A stretch of 19,338 nt of DNA, from assembly GCA_029007685.1 (NCBI GenBank), contig JAQXIG010000144.1, positions 1-19,338 of the forward strand, in the 5' to 3' direction. Positions within the stretch are counted from its first letter, which is position 1; every line of letters starts with the position of its first letter. This DNA comes from a bacterium (GTDB lineage: Bacteria; Bacillota_I; Bacilli_A; RF39; UBA660). Both the position numbers and the translations under genes were made by a program. The notes under the pieces are model-generated. The model did not search any database and was not told the DNA's origin. It saw nothing but the letters and a program-made list of their open reading frames with translations. Positions 7,291-15,261 of this stretch are shown here, piece by piece.

Positions 7291-8066
7291 TAGCATGTAC
7301 TACTACAAGATATTACTTTTAACATCTTACTGGTTAAAAGCTCAAGTAATTCTTGATGTTGATCATCGGTTAAAGAAACATTAGGATCCTCTTGTGAGTC
7401 TAAAGTTCCAATATGAGAATCTACAATCTTTCCATCTTTTACAAATACTACAGTTGGAAAATACAAACGCTTAATCGAATCATCATTTAATCCCTCATAT
7501 TCTCCTAAAACAGAATTCAACTTTTCGACTAATTGATAATATTCTTCTGTTCCATCTTTCTCTACTACAACTTTACCATTATCATTCAAGGATTTTTGAT
7601 CACGATCAGACCTATTGTTTAAATAATAGAGTGTATCTAAACCAGCATCGGTAGCAGCCTCCAATAAAACAGGAACTAAATTACGACACCAAGGGCATTC
7701 TGGAAAACCAAAATAAATCACTCCACTCTTTCCCTCTAAGATAGAAAACACCTCTTCATAAGAAGAATAATGAATTACATTCTCATCGTCAATTTCAACT
7801 TCTAGATAAGTGCCACCATAAGAATTATTTTTTCCATTTAAACTTTCATATTCCTTCTCAAATCTTTCAGAATTAGAACTTACGCTATCACGTGAGTTCC
7901 TTCCCTCATAAAACCAATAAAGTCCACAACCTATTAAGATGACTAAAACAACTACACATTCAATAATCAAAAAAGTTAGCTTTTTTCTAGAACCTTCCCC
8001 TTCAATTTGAGCTTCATGGATTACTTCATTCTCTCTTCTTCGGATAATATCTTTTCTATTTGCCAT
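7290..8066 (-). CDS. Membrane-anchored thioredoxin-like protein
   Basis: The protein has 258 residues: a charged cytoplasmic N-terminus (MANRKDIIRRRENE), one membrane segment (about 30-50), a Ser/Asn-rich linker, then a thioredoxin fold outside the cell. The active site is C124-P-W-C127 within YFGFPECPWCRNLVP, and the cis-proline is P204 in YFPTVVFVKDG. The tail ends SCSSTC, adding two more cysteines. It resembles thiol-disulfide proteins of Firmicutes once named bacteriocin transport accessory proteins. It probably reduces or forms disulfides in exported proteins; the partner is unknown. The start is the ATG at 8066: an upstream in-frame TTG at 8078 overlaps the ribosome binding site GGAGGTTGTT, which points to 8066. 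It lies 42 nt after the upstream gene, likely the same transcript. Confidence 0.85.
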   Translation of the reverse strand: MANRKDIIRRRENEVIHEAQIEGEGSRKKLTFLIIECVVVLVILIGCGLYWFYEGRNSRDSVSSNSERFEKEYESLNGKNNSYGGTYLEVEIDDENVIHYSSYEEVFSILEGKSGVIYFGFPECPWCRNLVPVLLEAATDAGLDTLYYLNNRSDRDQKSLNDNGKVVVEKDGTEEYYQLVEKLNSVLGEYEGLNDDSIKRLYFPTVVFVKDGKIVDSHIGTLDSQEDPNVSLTDDQHQELLELLTSKMLKVISCSSTC

Positions 8067-8108
8067 AACAACCTCCAATACTATATTACAAAATTTATCA
8101 CTTTTAGT

Positions 8109-9110
8109 CTACAGAATCTGATATAAATCTTTCATTTGTTTCCGATTTTCTTTTGTATAACCAATCAATATCTTGGTATTTTTTTCTACGATCATAGAAA
8201 TAATTTCTTCTAATAACGCTTTTCGTTTTTGAGAGGAACTATGAATGGATAATAAAATATGTTTCTTCTTATTCTTTGTATATACAATAATACTCTGATT
8301 AGTAGTAATACCATATTGTGTTAATTGATAAAGATAAATCCATACAATATCAGAGTAACGAATAATTCGCAATCCACTATTTAAATCAATGATATAATGA
8401 TCAGTCAAATAAAAATTTAGATCAGCCTTCTCAAAAACTACATTTTCTTGGAGTTCTTGCTCGATCAATTTCCATTCTTCTGCACTATAAGAATAAACAA
8501 TCTTTCTAATTTGAGAAGATCCTTTAAAATAAGAGATCGTCATAATAATGCTGAGGGCAAAACAAACGCCACCCATTCCCAATAACAGATAGTTACTTCT
8601 ATTTACCTTAGTGGTATCTAAATAGACTTTTCCTACATAATCCGCATAATTATCTAAAGTTAAAAATTCGTACCCTATTTCACGATTATAAGCTTCTATC
8701 ATCAGATCAATCACCTCACCAGATAATTGCTTCGTATATCCTTGAATTTTAATAGGATGAGCTGAAATATCAGTACGATTTAAAGTACGAAAAGTATCAG
8801 TATCTAAATAACCAACATACATATAATCATCGTCCATTAAAAAATAATATTTACTGGTATTTTTACGAGCTGAATATTGAGCAAATACCACTGGAATTTC
8901 AGATACTTCCACTTCCACTAAAATATTCTCTTCCATTTCTTCGCCTACAATTACATCATGAAAAGGATAAATCTCTGTCAACTGTTTTGTATGGATGATA
9001 TAATGACTAAGAAAAAACATAATCGAAACAATAAGAAATAAGAATGGTAGTATTAATTTTTTTTTATGTTTTTGAATCAACTCCTGGATCTGATCAGATT
9101 CTATTTTCAT
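8109..9110 (-). CDS. Two-helix membrane protein of unknown function
   Basis: The 333-residue protein has membrane segments at about 19-40 and 174-195. Between them lies a likely extracellular domain of about 130 residues containing ARKNTSKYYFLMDDDYMYVG and an extended beta-like pattern. After the second helix about 135 residues lie inside, including YLTDHYIIDLNSGLRIIRYS, which looks like a PH-like or DUF-type beta sandwich. I do not recognise a named family. The start is the ATG at 9110, because GGAGGTCATT just before it is the ribosome binding site and an in-frame GTG at 9122 overlaps that site. It is followed after 42 nt by the thioredoxin-like gene. The stop is TAG. Confidence 0.75.
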   Translation of the reverse strand: MKIESDQIQELIQKHKKKLILPFLFLIVSIMFFLSHYIIHTKQLTEIYPFHDVIVGEEMEENILVEVEVSEIPVVFAQYSARKNTSKYYFLMDDDYMYVGYLDTDTFRTLNRTDISAHPIKIQGYTKQLSGEVIDLMIEAYNREIGYEFLTLDNYADYVGKVYLDTTKVNRSNYLLLGMGGVCFALSIIMTISYFKGSSQIRKIVYSYSAEEWKLIEQELQENVVFEKADLNFYLTDHYIIDLNSGLRIIRYSDIVWIYLYQLTQYGITTNQSIIVYTKNKKKHILLSIHSSSQKRKALLEEIISMIVEKNTKILIGYTKENRKQMKDLYQIL

Positions 9111-9129
9111 AATGACCTCCACTAAAAAT

Positions 9130-9157
9130 ATAATAACACATTTCTAGCAAGAAACAA
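9130..9157 (-). promoter_or_regulatory. Candidate promoter before the two-helix membrane protein
   Basis: On the minus strand TTGTTT (9152-9157) and TATTAT (9130-9135) are separated by 16 nt, and the coding start is 20 nt further. This would give a transcript covering the membrane protein and the thioredoxin-like gene, ended by the palindrome at 7265-7290. Confidence 0.45.
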
Positions 9158-9187
9158 ATAACAAACAAACAAAATCAAAAACGGATC

Positions 9188-10054
9188 TTAACTCTGATTA
9201 AATTCTACAATCGTATCATAAATGTCCAACACATCTTGAATCATATCGGAATTTAAGTAATAATCTTTCACTATATCTCTAATTTTATGTTTAGAATTCT
9301 TAATATTAGCATCCAAAGTATGAAGTTTTTTTATAGCTAATTGAATACTCTCCTCATCCGATAACTCATGACTGGAAATGATCTGCATAATTCCCATTTT
9401 AGTTTCTTTTCCTTGAAATCGATAAATAATACGGTCAATTTTTCTAAAGAAATCTGGTCGATGGTAATTTTCATATATCATCATCGCATACACAAGAGGA
9501 ACTAAATTTTTATTCTTACATTTTACAACATTCAAATATTGATGTTTTAATTTAGCATAATTAACAAGTACGTATTTTCTCTTACGACTGATAAATGAGG
9601 CTTGCTCAAAAGTAAAATTAATTTGAAGCTGTCCCTTAAAAGTAATATACAAAAACCAAATAATAAAAATCCAAATTGCCATTCTCATTTCACTAGCTGT
9701 TAAAAAAACACAATCCACTTGAGAAATAAACACTCGATTAATAAAATAACCACCAATTATAGAAATACTATAGATTTGAGCATAAAGCCTTCCGGAATGA
9801 AACTCTTCTCTTTTTAAAATTACTTTATCATAATACAAATGAATCACCGCTTCCAATACAATCACTACATAAAGATAATCCGTAATCCGATCATAGCCAA
9901 TACTCTTAAAAATTCCCGCCAAAACTACGATATAAATAATAGGTAAAACAGCATAAATACTATAGTTTTCATTCTCCTTTAGATAAAAATAATGTAAAAG
10001 AAAGAATAAAGATAATCCCAATATAAAGTATAATACAATATGTTCTAAATCCAT
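9188..10054 (-). CDS. Membrane protein with a lysozyme-like C-terminal segment
   Basis: The protein has 288 residues. Hydrophobic segments lie at about 6-23, 33-50, 59-76, 93-110 and 124-140. The following soluble part contains VYAMMIYENYHRP, then FFRKIDRIIYRFQGKETKMGIMQI (182-225). A Glu (E195) in a helix followed by a GIMQ motif (221-224) is the signature of the SLT/goose-lysozyme fold, where the Glu is catalytic and G-x-M-Q lines the cleft. A membrane-tethered peptidoglycan lytic enzyme is therefore plausible, but which side of the membrane this part faces is not clear and the match is short. ATG 10054 follows AGGGGGA, a good site. It is separated from the downstream gene by about 77 nt. 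Confidence 0.65.
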   Translation of the reverse strand: MDLEHIVLYFILGLSLFFLLHYFYLKENENYSIYAVLPIIYIVVLAGIFKSIGYDRITDYLYVVIVLEAVIHLYYDKVILKREEFHSGRLYAQIYSISIIGGYFINRVFISQVDCVFLTASEMRMAIWIFIIWFLYITFKGQLQINFTFEQASFISRKRKYVLVNYAKLKHQYLNVVKCKNKNLVPLVYAMMIYENYHRPDFFRKIDRIIYRFQGKETKMGIMQIISSHELSDEESIQLAIKKLHTLDANIKNSKHKIRDIVKDYYLNSDMIQDVLDIYDTIVEFNQS

Positions 10055-10144
10055 AAAAAATCCCCCTGAAGTTATCGATATTATACCTCAGTAAGAGTAA
10101 AAACGCAATAATAGGAATCCATTACTTTCATAGCCAAAAGGAAA

Positions 10145-10933
10145 TTATTTAAATAAAAGCATATATAATTTAGCTCCTATAATCTGACTAATAGGAGCTC
10201 GATACAAAAATCTCGGATGTGGAGAAACACAAGCAGTAACTATTTTTCGGATAATACTGTCAAGTTTCTTTTTACTAAACACATTAAAAAATAGTTTTTG
10301 ATAGTGATCAATATCATGATATGATAAACCAAAAAAATGATCATGACAAATTGGTTTATTGTTAATCATCCATTCGTTAAATCCTGTTTGGTAAATACCA
10401 GGTTCAATCAAACATACTGTCAAATCACTTTGAATCAAAGAAAGTTCTTGTTTAAGAGTATACATCAAAGTAATTAATGACGACTTCGTAGCACAATAAC
10501 TTCCCATAAAAGGAAGTGGAATAATACCAGCCATACTAGAAACAACTAGGCATCTACCCTTCTTTTTTCTTAAAAATAAACTAGCGGCATATTCCTGTAT
10601 CATTTCTATAGTCGAAAATACATTAATTTCGAAATTTTTTCGTAATTGATCAACTGGCAAATCCATAATAGAACCACCTATCCCAATCGCAGCATTATTA
10701 ATAAGGCAATCAACATTTAAATCATGTATTTTTCGGCGATCACTAGGATTGCTTATATCCAAAACAAAACATTGCACGGGGTTTCTAAAAGAATAAGAAG
10801 AAAGTTTTTCATGTAGGGGTTCTAACTCATATTCATAATGAACTGTTAAATAAACAAAATGTCCCATTTCCGCCAATTTTTTACCAACTTGAAAACCGAT
10901 ACCACTAGCTGCACCAGTAATTAAGACGATCAT
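10145..10933 (-). CDS. Short-chain dehydrogenase/reductase
   Basis: A 262-residue classical SDR. The nucleotide-binding motif TGAASGIG is at 6-13, NNAA at 79-82, structural Asn N104, catalytic Ser in VVSSMAG (132-133), Y146-x3-K150 in YCATK, and EPG at 177-179. All catalytic residues are present, so it is a working NAD(P)-dependent oxidoreductase. The residue after the second strand is not clearly acidic, so NADP preference is possible. The substrate is unknown; relatives act on sterols, sugars and acyl chains. The start is the ATG at 10933, because the in-frame ATG at 10948 overlaps the GGAGG ribosome binding site. It follows a strong terminator and so may need its own promoter, although no clear one is visible in the short gap. 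Confidence 0.92.
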   Translation of the reverse strand: MIVLITGAASGIGFQVGKKLAEMGHFVYLTVHYEYELEPLHEKLSSYSFRNPVQCFVLDISNPSDRRKIHDLNVDCLINNAAIGIGGSIMDLPVDQLRKNFEINVFSTIEMIQEYAASLFLRKKKGRCLVVSSMAGIIPLPFMGSYCATKSSLITLMYTLKQELSLIQSDLTVCLIEPGIYQTGFNEWMINNKPICHDHFFGLSYHDIDHYQKLFFNVFSKKKLDSIIRKIVTACVSPHPRFLYRAPISQIIGAKLYMLLFK

Positions 10934-10963
10934 ATTCACTACCTCCATACTATTAATATGAAC

Positions 10964-10998
10964 AAAAAATAGATTTCCAGTTACGAAATCTATTTTTT
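10964..10998 (-). terminator. Terminator containing the stop codon of the mutase homologue
   Basis: The perfect 14-bp stem AAAAAATAGATTTC/GAAATCTATTTTTT has a 7-nt loop (arms 10985-10998 and 10964-10977). The TAG stop (10990-10992) and the final two Lys codons form one arm. The distal arm ends in six T, which serves as the U tract. Confidence 0.85.
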
Positions 10999-12435
10999 CA
11001 TGAATACGGACTCAATAAATCCTTTTTTTCTTAATAATGATTTAATATGCAACTCTGGATGCACAAACTTTAAAGCTGTAGTAAATAATGAATAAGTGGA
11101 CCCAAACCCAAGGCGATATTTTTTCTTATCATAAGTAGCATCAATCAAAACGACTGGAATACCAACCGAAAAATCAACAATTTGCTTACTACCATCTTGG
11201 ACTAGGAGATCCTTTTTCAGTCCAAATAATGATGAAATTAAGAGTGGATACTGTCCACTACACAACTCTGCAATCATTCCCATATTTTCATCGATTTTTC
11301 TCAACTTTTCTTTTAAAGTATTCTCATCCTCTATCTGATCAATCCTATGATCGATAATAATGATTTGATAATTGGGATCATTTAAAAGCATATTCATTTG
11401 GTCTCTATTAAATAAAATACCATTATCAGTCAAAACATATTTAATATGATTATCACTAACATTAGAAAGTCCATTACACATATAATTAATAGTTGGAAGA
11501 GAGTCTTTAGCTGTTAGGATCAAAGAAGTTGTCCCAGTTTGTGCACAAGCTTTCGCAATACTAATATCAGAGGTAACATTATCATATAAATAAACCGTAT
11601 CTTCTGTATTGGCTAAGGGAAATAAGGAATAATATGTAATCTTTTGGCTATTAATAGGATTCGCAATATAAATAGAGGGTTTAGAAAGTGAATGAATAAA
11701 TCTAGAACAGTCATAATTTTGAAAATTCATAAAAAATAATAAATCATTCTCCCCGATTAAAAAACCGTTATTCACATAGAAAGCTTTTGCTTTATTTGGA
11801 GGAATACCCATGGAACTTAACGAATTAAATTTAACATCAATCTCTTTCCATTTTTCTCCAATTCCATTATAAAACATACGAATGAAGTCGTTTAATTCAT
11901 TAATCATAGCTTCATTTTCAAACAGTTCTATTCCCAAAATAAAGCCAACTACAACATTAGAAGGCAATTCATATTGAAATCTAGCAATCATCTTTCTAAC
12001 ATTAGCATATTGACTAGTATCTTTCTGTGTCATCACAAAATGAAGATAAAATTTTTTTTGATGTTCCTTATCTAATAACGCTAACATTTGCTTAATAGAA
12101 TCAAAGGTTTTATATTCTTCTACAAAGCAAAAAAAATGAATATTTCCTTGACATTGAAATACACTTTGATGAAATTGATTAAATTTAGGGTTTTTAGTCA
12201 TAAGATTACTTTCTAAAATATTTTCAATGTGTGGATAAGACAAAGGCTGTAAAGTATCGATACTAAATAACTGATAACCTTTCTCATAATCTGAAGCAGA
12301 ACTAGATATTGAAGTAAAAAAATGTTCTCTGATAAAGCGATCTAAATTTGGCATTAATTCACTACTATAAATATTGTAAGAGTTCTTTTGTTCAATCCCC
12401 ATTCCATTCATTAAAAATAAAACTGTTTTTTTCAT
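10990..12435 (-). CDS. Degenerate phosphoglycerate mutase-like protein (alkaline phosphatase superfamily)
   Basis: The 481-residue protein follows the layout of cofactor-independent phosphoglycerate mutase (iPGM, about 510). The start KTVLFLMNGMGIE with MPNLDRF aligns with the iPGM start. ENDLLFFMNFQN (229-240) matches its GD.VIFFNFR segment, LTAKDSLPTINYMCNG (307-322) its AETEKYAHVT.F.NG segment, and YQIIIID followed by KIDENMG (356-386) its D.I..N....H segment. The metal ligands seem lost: the first Asp is N10, the D-M-V-G-H motif is absent, and SSLFGLKKD stands where T-A-D-H-G-N should be. It is probably not a mutase, and may be a regulatory or binding relative. ATG 12435 follows GGAGGGG. 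It is the first gene of the minus-strand block. Confidence 0.75.
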   Translation of the reverse strand: MKKTVLFLMNGMGIEQKNSYNIYSSELMPNLDRFIREHFFTSISSSASDYEKGYQLFSIDTLQPLSYPHIENILESNLMTKNPKFNQFHQSVFQCQGNIHFFCFVEEYKTFDSIKQMLALLDKEHQKKFYLHFVMTQKDTSQYANVRKMIARFQYELPSNVVVGFILGIELFENEAMINELNDFIRMFYNGIGEKWKEIDVKFNSLSSMGIPPNKAKAFYVNNGFLIGENDLLFFMNFQNYDCSRFIHSLSKPSIYIANPINSQKITYYSLFPLANTEDTVYLYDNVTSDISIAKACAQTGTTSLILTAKDSLPTINYMCNGLSNVSDNHIKYVLTDNGILFNRDQMNMLLNDPNYQIIIIDHRIDQIEDENTLKEKLRKIDENMGMIAELCSGQYPLLISSLFGLKKDLLVQDGSKQIVDFSVGIPVVLIDATYDKKKYRLGFGSTYSLFTTALKFVHPELHIKSLLRKKGFIESVFMKK

Positions 12436-12659
12436 GTCCCCTCCATTATTCTTCTATATTAATACTAAAAATATTTTATTATTAATCCACAGCAAAGTCA
12501 ATAACGAAAACAGAAAAAAATTGGTTTGAAGCAAATATAAAATACTATAATTTTTTAATAAATTCAGATGCAATATAGAGGAGATATTCCCATGGATCAG
12601 ATGGATAGAACGCTCACCTGCTAAGATTCACTTTTTAAATATAAAAATACTTATAAATA
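12436..12659. other. Intergenic stretch at the edge of the second decayed zone
   Basis: It contains no supported gene. A GGAGAT site before ATG 12592 (plus) opens only ten codons (MDQMDRTLTC). The stretch probably also holds the promoter for the minus-strand mutase homologue, but no clear box pair was found. Confidence 0.35.
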
Positions 12660-12662
12660 AAA

Positions 12663-12779
12663 GCTAAAAAAATTTCGGATGAAATAAGTGCAGCAAAAAG
12701 TATGATTTTTTTCACATTTTTAAATTTACAAAAAAAACAACAAGATATAGAAGATTGGGTTGTAAATTCAAAAATCTAG
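12663..12779 (+). pseudogene. Remnant of an unknown gene
   Basis: A short frame without a start codon encodes KKISDEISAAKSM, then a hydrophobic piece and QKKQQDIEDWVVNSKI, ending at TAG. It is followed 21 nt later by a plus-strand terminator, so it looks like the 3' end of a former gene. The family is not recognised. Confidence 0.3.
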
Positions 12780-12800
12780 TATTGGATCAACATCCTTCTT

Positions 12801-12829
12801 AATAAGACAATCATCTTATTTTTATTATA
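12801..12829 (+). terminator. Plus-strand terminator after the gene remnant
   Basis: AATAAGA/TCTTATT (12801-12807 and 12814-12820) form a 7-bp stem with a 6-nt loop, followed by a T-rich tail. It lies just beyond the remnant frame. Confidence 0.5.
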
Positions 12830-12903
12830 TTTTATTAATAGAGTCAAGGAAAGAATAATAAATGAATTGAGTAATTGAGTGGGGAAATATTAGATAAAAT
12901 CTT

Positions 12904-12977
12904 AAAAATATTTTATAATTAATTTGTACTTGTTAGTTGTCCTCGTAGCTCAGTTGGATAGAGCACAATCCTCCTAA
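12904..12977 (+). repeat. Inverted copy of the tRNA-Arg promoter and 5' half
   Basis: This 74-nt stretch repeats, in inverted orientation, the upstream region and first half of the intact tRNA-Arg at 13923-13996. I count eight mismatches. It includes the same TATAAT (12914-12919), an identical acceptor strand and D arm (12939-12964), and ends exactly at the anticodon loop CTCCTAA (12971-12977). The anticodon stem differs: CAATC instead of CGGCC, so it came from a different or diverged tRNA. No 3' half follows. The break at the anticodon loop is where many tyrosine integrases cut. Confidence 0.85.
12939..12977 (+). pseudogene. Truncated tRNA-Arg (5' half only)
   Basis: The segment GTCCTCG-TA-GCTC-loop-GAGC-A-CAATC-CTCCTAA is a tRNA from the first base to the end of the anticodon loop, then changes abruptly to unrelated sequence. 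The anticodon would be CCU. It cannot make a tRNA. It would act as an attachment-site half next to the integrase remnant. Confidence 0.8.
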
Positions 12978-13009
12978 CTATTTTTCTATCTGATGCCTTA
13001 CTTTTTAAT

Positions 13010-13040
13010 CAACAACAAGTTTTTCAATATCTTGTTGTTG
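13010..13040. repeat. Perfect 10-bp hairpin beside the tRNA half
   Basis: CAACAACAAG (13010-13019) and CTTGTTGTTG (13031-13040) are perfect inverted repeats around an 11-nt loop, between the tRNA half and the integrase remnant. Neither strand has a T run right after the stem, so arm-type integrase binding sites or a rho-independent end without a U tract are both possible. Confidence 0.6.
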
Positions 13041-13056
13041 GTTCTAAATCTATGAT

Positions 13057-13299
13057 TTATCTATTTCTTCCTTTATATGAACTGTCTTGTTTATAAGAGT
13101 ATAATCTAGCAAATTTTATAAGAAGTCTATATTTCAAAGGTTCGTTTTCTAATACATCAAACAACTTCTTAACTTGACCTTCATCATAGAACTTTTTCTC
13201 TTTGTGTTCTTTCTTAGGTTTAGTTGCCTTAAGGTTTGGATTCTTATCCATGATTTCCCATCTGATTGCTTGGTTAAGCATAACATTGATAAGTTTCTA
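13057..13299 (-). pseudogene. Tyrosine integrase remnant
   Basis: The frame KLINVMLNQAIRWEIMDKNP is the end of a phage-type SAM-like core-binding domain. It is followed by a Lys-rich linker and EGQVKKLFDVLENEPLKYRLLIK, the beginning of the catalytic domain. The product then changes to YSYKQDSSYKGRNR and stops; the Arg, His-x-x-Arg and Tyr active-site motifs are missing. Upstream, an in-frame TAG (13297-13299) interrupts the matching frame. Intact integrases have about 370-400 residues, so only about 75 survive. Its place next to a tRNA half-gene cut at the anticodon loop is what an integrated element would leave. Confidence 0.75.
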
Positions 13300-13836
13300 A
13301 TATCCATATTGAGAATGATATCCCAGTTGTCTTCCACCAACACTACTTGACAAAGAACCTACATAGTGCTAATCGAGTTCTATTTTATTACCAACTTATC
13401 TCTTATAGCACCAACGACAAAACCGCATGTGCCATATAGACACATATGCTAACGTATTATTATCACTATATTAAACAAGTTACCTTTCTTCATAAATACA
13501 TATCCAATCAAGTTCTGAAACAATTATATTACTAATTTCTCTAAATTGCAAATCTCTATTCTGTAGTTCACTTAATAGTTATCTACTATTATATAAAAAA
13601 TAAATCTTATATAATATACTCTATATAGAAAAATCTCAATAAGATATCAAAGATATAACATCTATTCTTGGAATTGTAGGTCCATAATAGAACGACAAAT
13701 CCAAGCACTCATTAACTCTGTTTAGTCCTTGCAAAAAAGATAGTTTAACTTAATATAATGAGTGCCGAAGGAAGTGCCATAAGCAAAATCATGTTATATC
13801 AAGTTGTATCATTTTATATCACTTTTTTAAAAATGA
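13300..13836. other. Gene-free interior of the decayed element
   Basis: More than 500 nt without a supported gene. Apart from a possible upstream continuation of the integrase frame to about 13345, the sequence has stops throughout. One feature stands out: a perfect 10-bp inverted repeat, GCACTCATTA (13705-13714) and TAATGAGTGC (13756-13765), 41 nt apart. Confidence 0.5.
13705..13765. repeat. Spaced 10-bp inverted repeat
   Basis: GCACTCATTA and TAATGAGTGC are exact reverse complements separated by 41 nt. Such spacing fits a large stem-loop or paired binding sites of a recombinase. It lies 72 nt from the tRNA-Arg terminator and its function is unknown. Confidence 0.5.
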
Positions 13837-13873
13837 AAAAATGCTCTAATTCCCAAAAAATCAAAGCATTTTT
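13837..13873 (-). terminator. Terminator of tRNA-Arg
   Basis: On the minus strand AAAAATGCT (13865-13873) pairs with AGCATTTTT (13837-13845), a 9-bp stem whose distal arm provides the T run. It begins ten nt after the tRNA CCA end. Confidence 0.75.
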
Positions 13874-13882
13874 AATATCATC

Positions 13883-13961
13883 TGGCGTCCTCGGAGAGAC
13901 TCGAACTCTCGCAAAACCGGCCTTAGGAGGGCCGTGCTCTATCCAACTGAGCTACGAGGAC
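13883..13961 (-). tRNA. tRNA-Arg (anticodon CCU)
   Basis: A complete cloverleaf of 79 nt with encoded CCA (13883-13885). Acceptor stem GTCCTCG/CGAGGAC, D stem GCTC/GAGC, anticodon stem CGGCC/GGCCG around CTCCTAA (anticodon CCT, arginine AGG), T arm GAGAG-TTCGAGT-CTCTC, all perfectly paired. The variable loop is 7 nt, slightly long. A TATAAT lies upstream (13981-13986 on the plus strand as ATTATA). The gene is the only intact copy here; its 5' half and promoter are duplicated in inverted orientation at 12904-12977. Confidence 0.95.
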
Positions 13962-14174
13962 AAATAATAAGTATAAATTAATTATAACATATTTTCGATA
14001 ATTTTGATTATTTAAGTTGTATTTTCCAAATTTTTTTGTATTTATTCAATTGTAAAAGTAAATTCCATGATTAAGTAGACTTTAAGCTTGCGAAAAATTA
14101 GATGGAATTTAACTTTTCATAATATTATAATAACTCCTTGATGATGTTTATATATTTGAAAATAGTTTTTATTT

Positions 14175-15261
14175 ATGTGTAAAAATAAGAATCTATCTTT
14201 AGATGATAGATTAATCATAGAACGTGAACTTAGTTTAGGTAAATAATTTAAATATATTGGTAAATTAATAAATAAAGATTGTACCACTATTTCTAAGGAA
14301 GTTAGAAAACATTATAAAATTAAAAATTCTGGTGGATATAAGTCGTGTTTTTAATAATTGTATTTATAGAAATGATTGTAAAAGAACTTCATCATGTAAT
14401 AATTGCCATCAATCTAAAAACAGATTATGTCGTTATCGTCTTTCTTGTAAAAAATATATGTTCTAATTATAAAGAAGAAATAGATAATTTAAATAATATT
14501 TTAGTTCCTTTACAATCAGTCTATTCATCAAGCTATTATTAATAATAAAAATAAGATTATGCACAGTAATAAAACCATTTATAAATTAATTGATTTAGGC
14601 TTATTAGAAGCAAGAAATATTGACTTACCTAGAAAAGGCAGATTTTAGAGAAAGAAGAAAAGAAATAATTATTTATAAAGTTGATAGGTATTGTTTAGAA
14701 AGTAGAACGTATGAAGATTTTATAAATTATATAAAGGATAATCCAGATACTCCTATTGTCCAAATGGAGACTGTTATAGGAAGAAAAGGTGGTAAAGTTT
14801 TACGTAATATTCATGTTGTTAATACATTCTTTATGTTGGCGCTTATTCGAGAACACAATGATTCTCAATTTGTCATTGACATTTTTAATAATATTCAACC
14901 TATTTTAGGTATTGAAAAATTTAAAGAGTTATTTATTGTAATATTAACAGATAACGGAAGTGAATTTTCTCATCCTAGTGAAATTGAATTCGATATGGAA
15001 ACAAGTGAACAAAGAACAAAAATATTTTATTGTCATACTTCTAGTCCTTTTGAAAAAGGATCATGTGAGGTTAATCATGAATTATTAAAAAGAATTCTAC
15101 CTAAAGATACTTCTTTTGATGATTTAACTCAAGAGAATATTAATATAATCATATTCCATATCAATTCTTATAAAAGAAAAAAACTGAACAATGTATCACC
15201 AATTACAATGTTCAGTATTATCTACGATAAAGATACCTTAGATAAATTAGTTATTCGATAA
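14175..15261 (+). pseudogene. IS30-family transposase, inactivated
   Basis: Read across frames, this is one IS30-type transposase. ATG 14175 opens MCKNKNLSLDDRLIIEREL, then an in-frame TAA (14244-14246), then KDCTTISKEVRKH, the helix-turn-helix. A cysteine-rich part (NNCIYRNDCKRTSSC) is in another frame near 14350, the piece HQAIINNKNKIMHSNKTIYK is in a third near 14530, and the catalytic domain is open from about 14620 to 15261. That domain has ILTDNGSEFSHP (second Asp) and GSCEVNHELLKRILP (Glu). The first catalytic Asp, usual in MDTV, is Glu here (METVIGRKGGKV). At least three frameshifts plus a stop make it inactive. I could not define terminal inverted repeats. It lies just beyond tRNA-Arg. 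Confidence 0.88.

Noticed and set aside
10172..10199. Perfect 9-bp inverted repeat AGCTCCTAT/ATAGGAGCT as a terminator of the SDR gene
   Set aside because: It lies within the coding region about 25 nt before the stop and has no T tract, so it is probably a chance coding hairpin.
13758..13967. A 69-codon plus-strand frame
   Set aside because: It runs antisense through the tRNA-Arg gene and its terminator, so it is a chance frame.
14345..14542. A 65-codon plus-strand frame as a separate gene
   Set aside because: Its last part (NYKEEIDNLNN) is one of several frame pieces of the IS30 transposase, so it belongs to that pseudogene.
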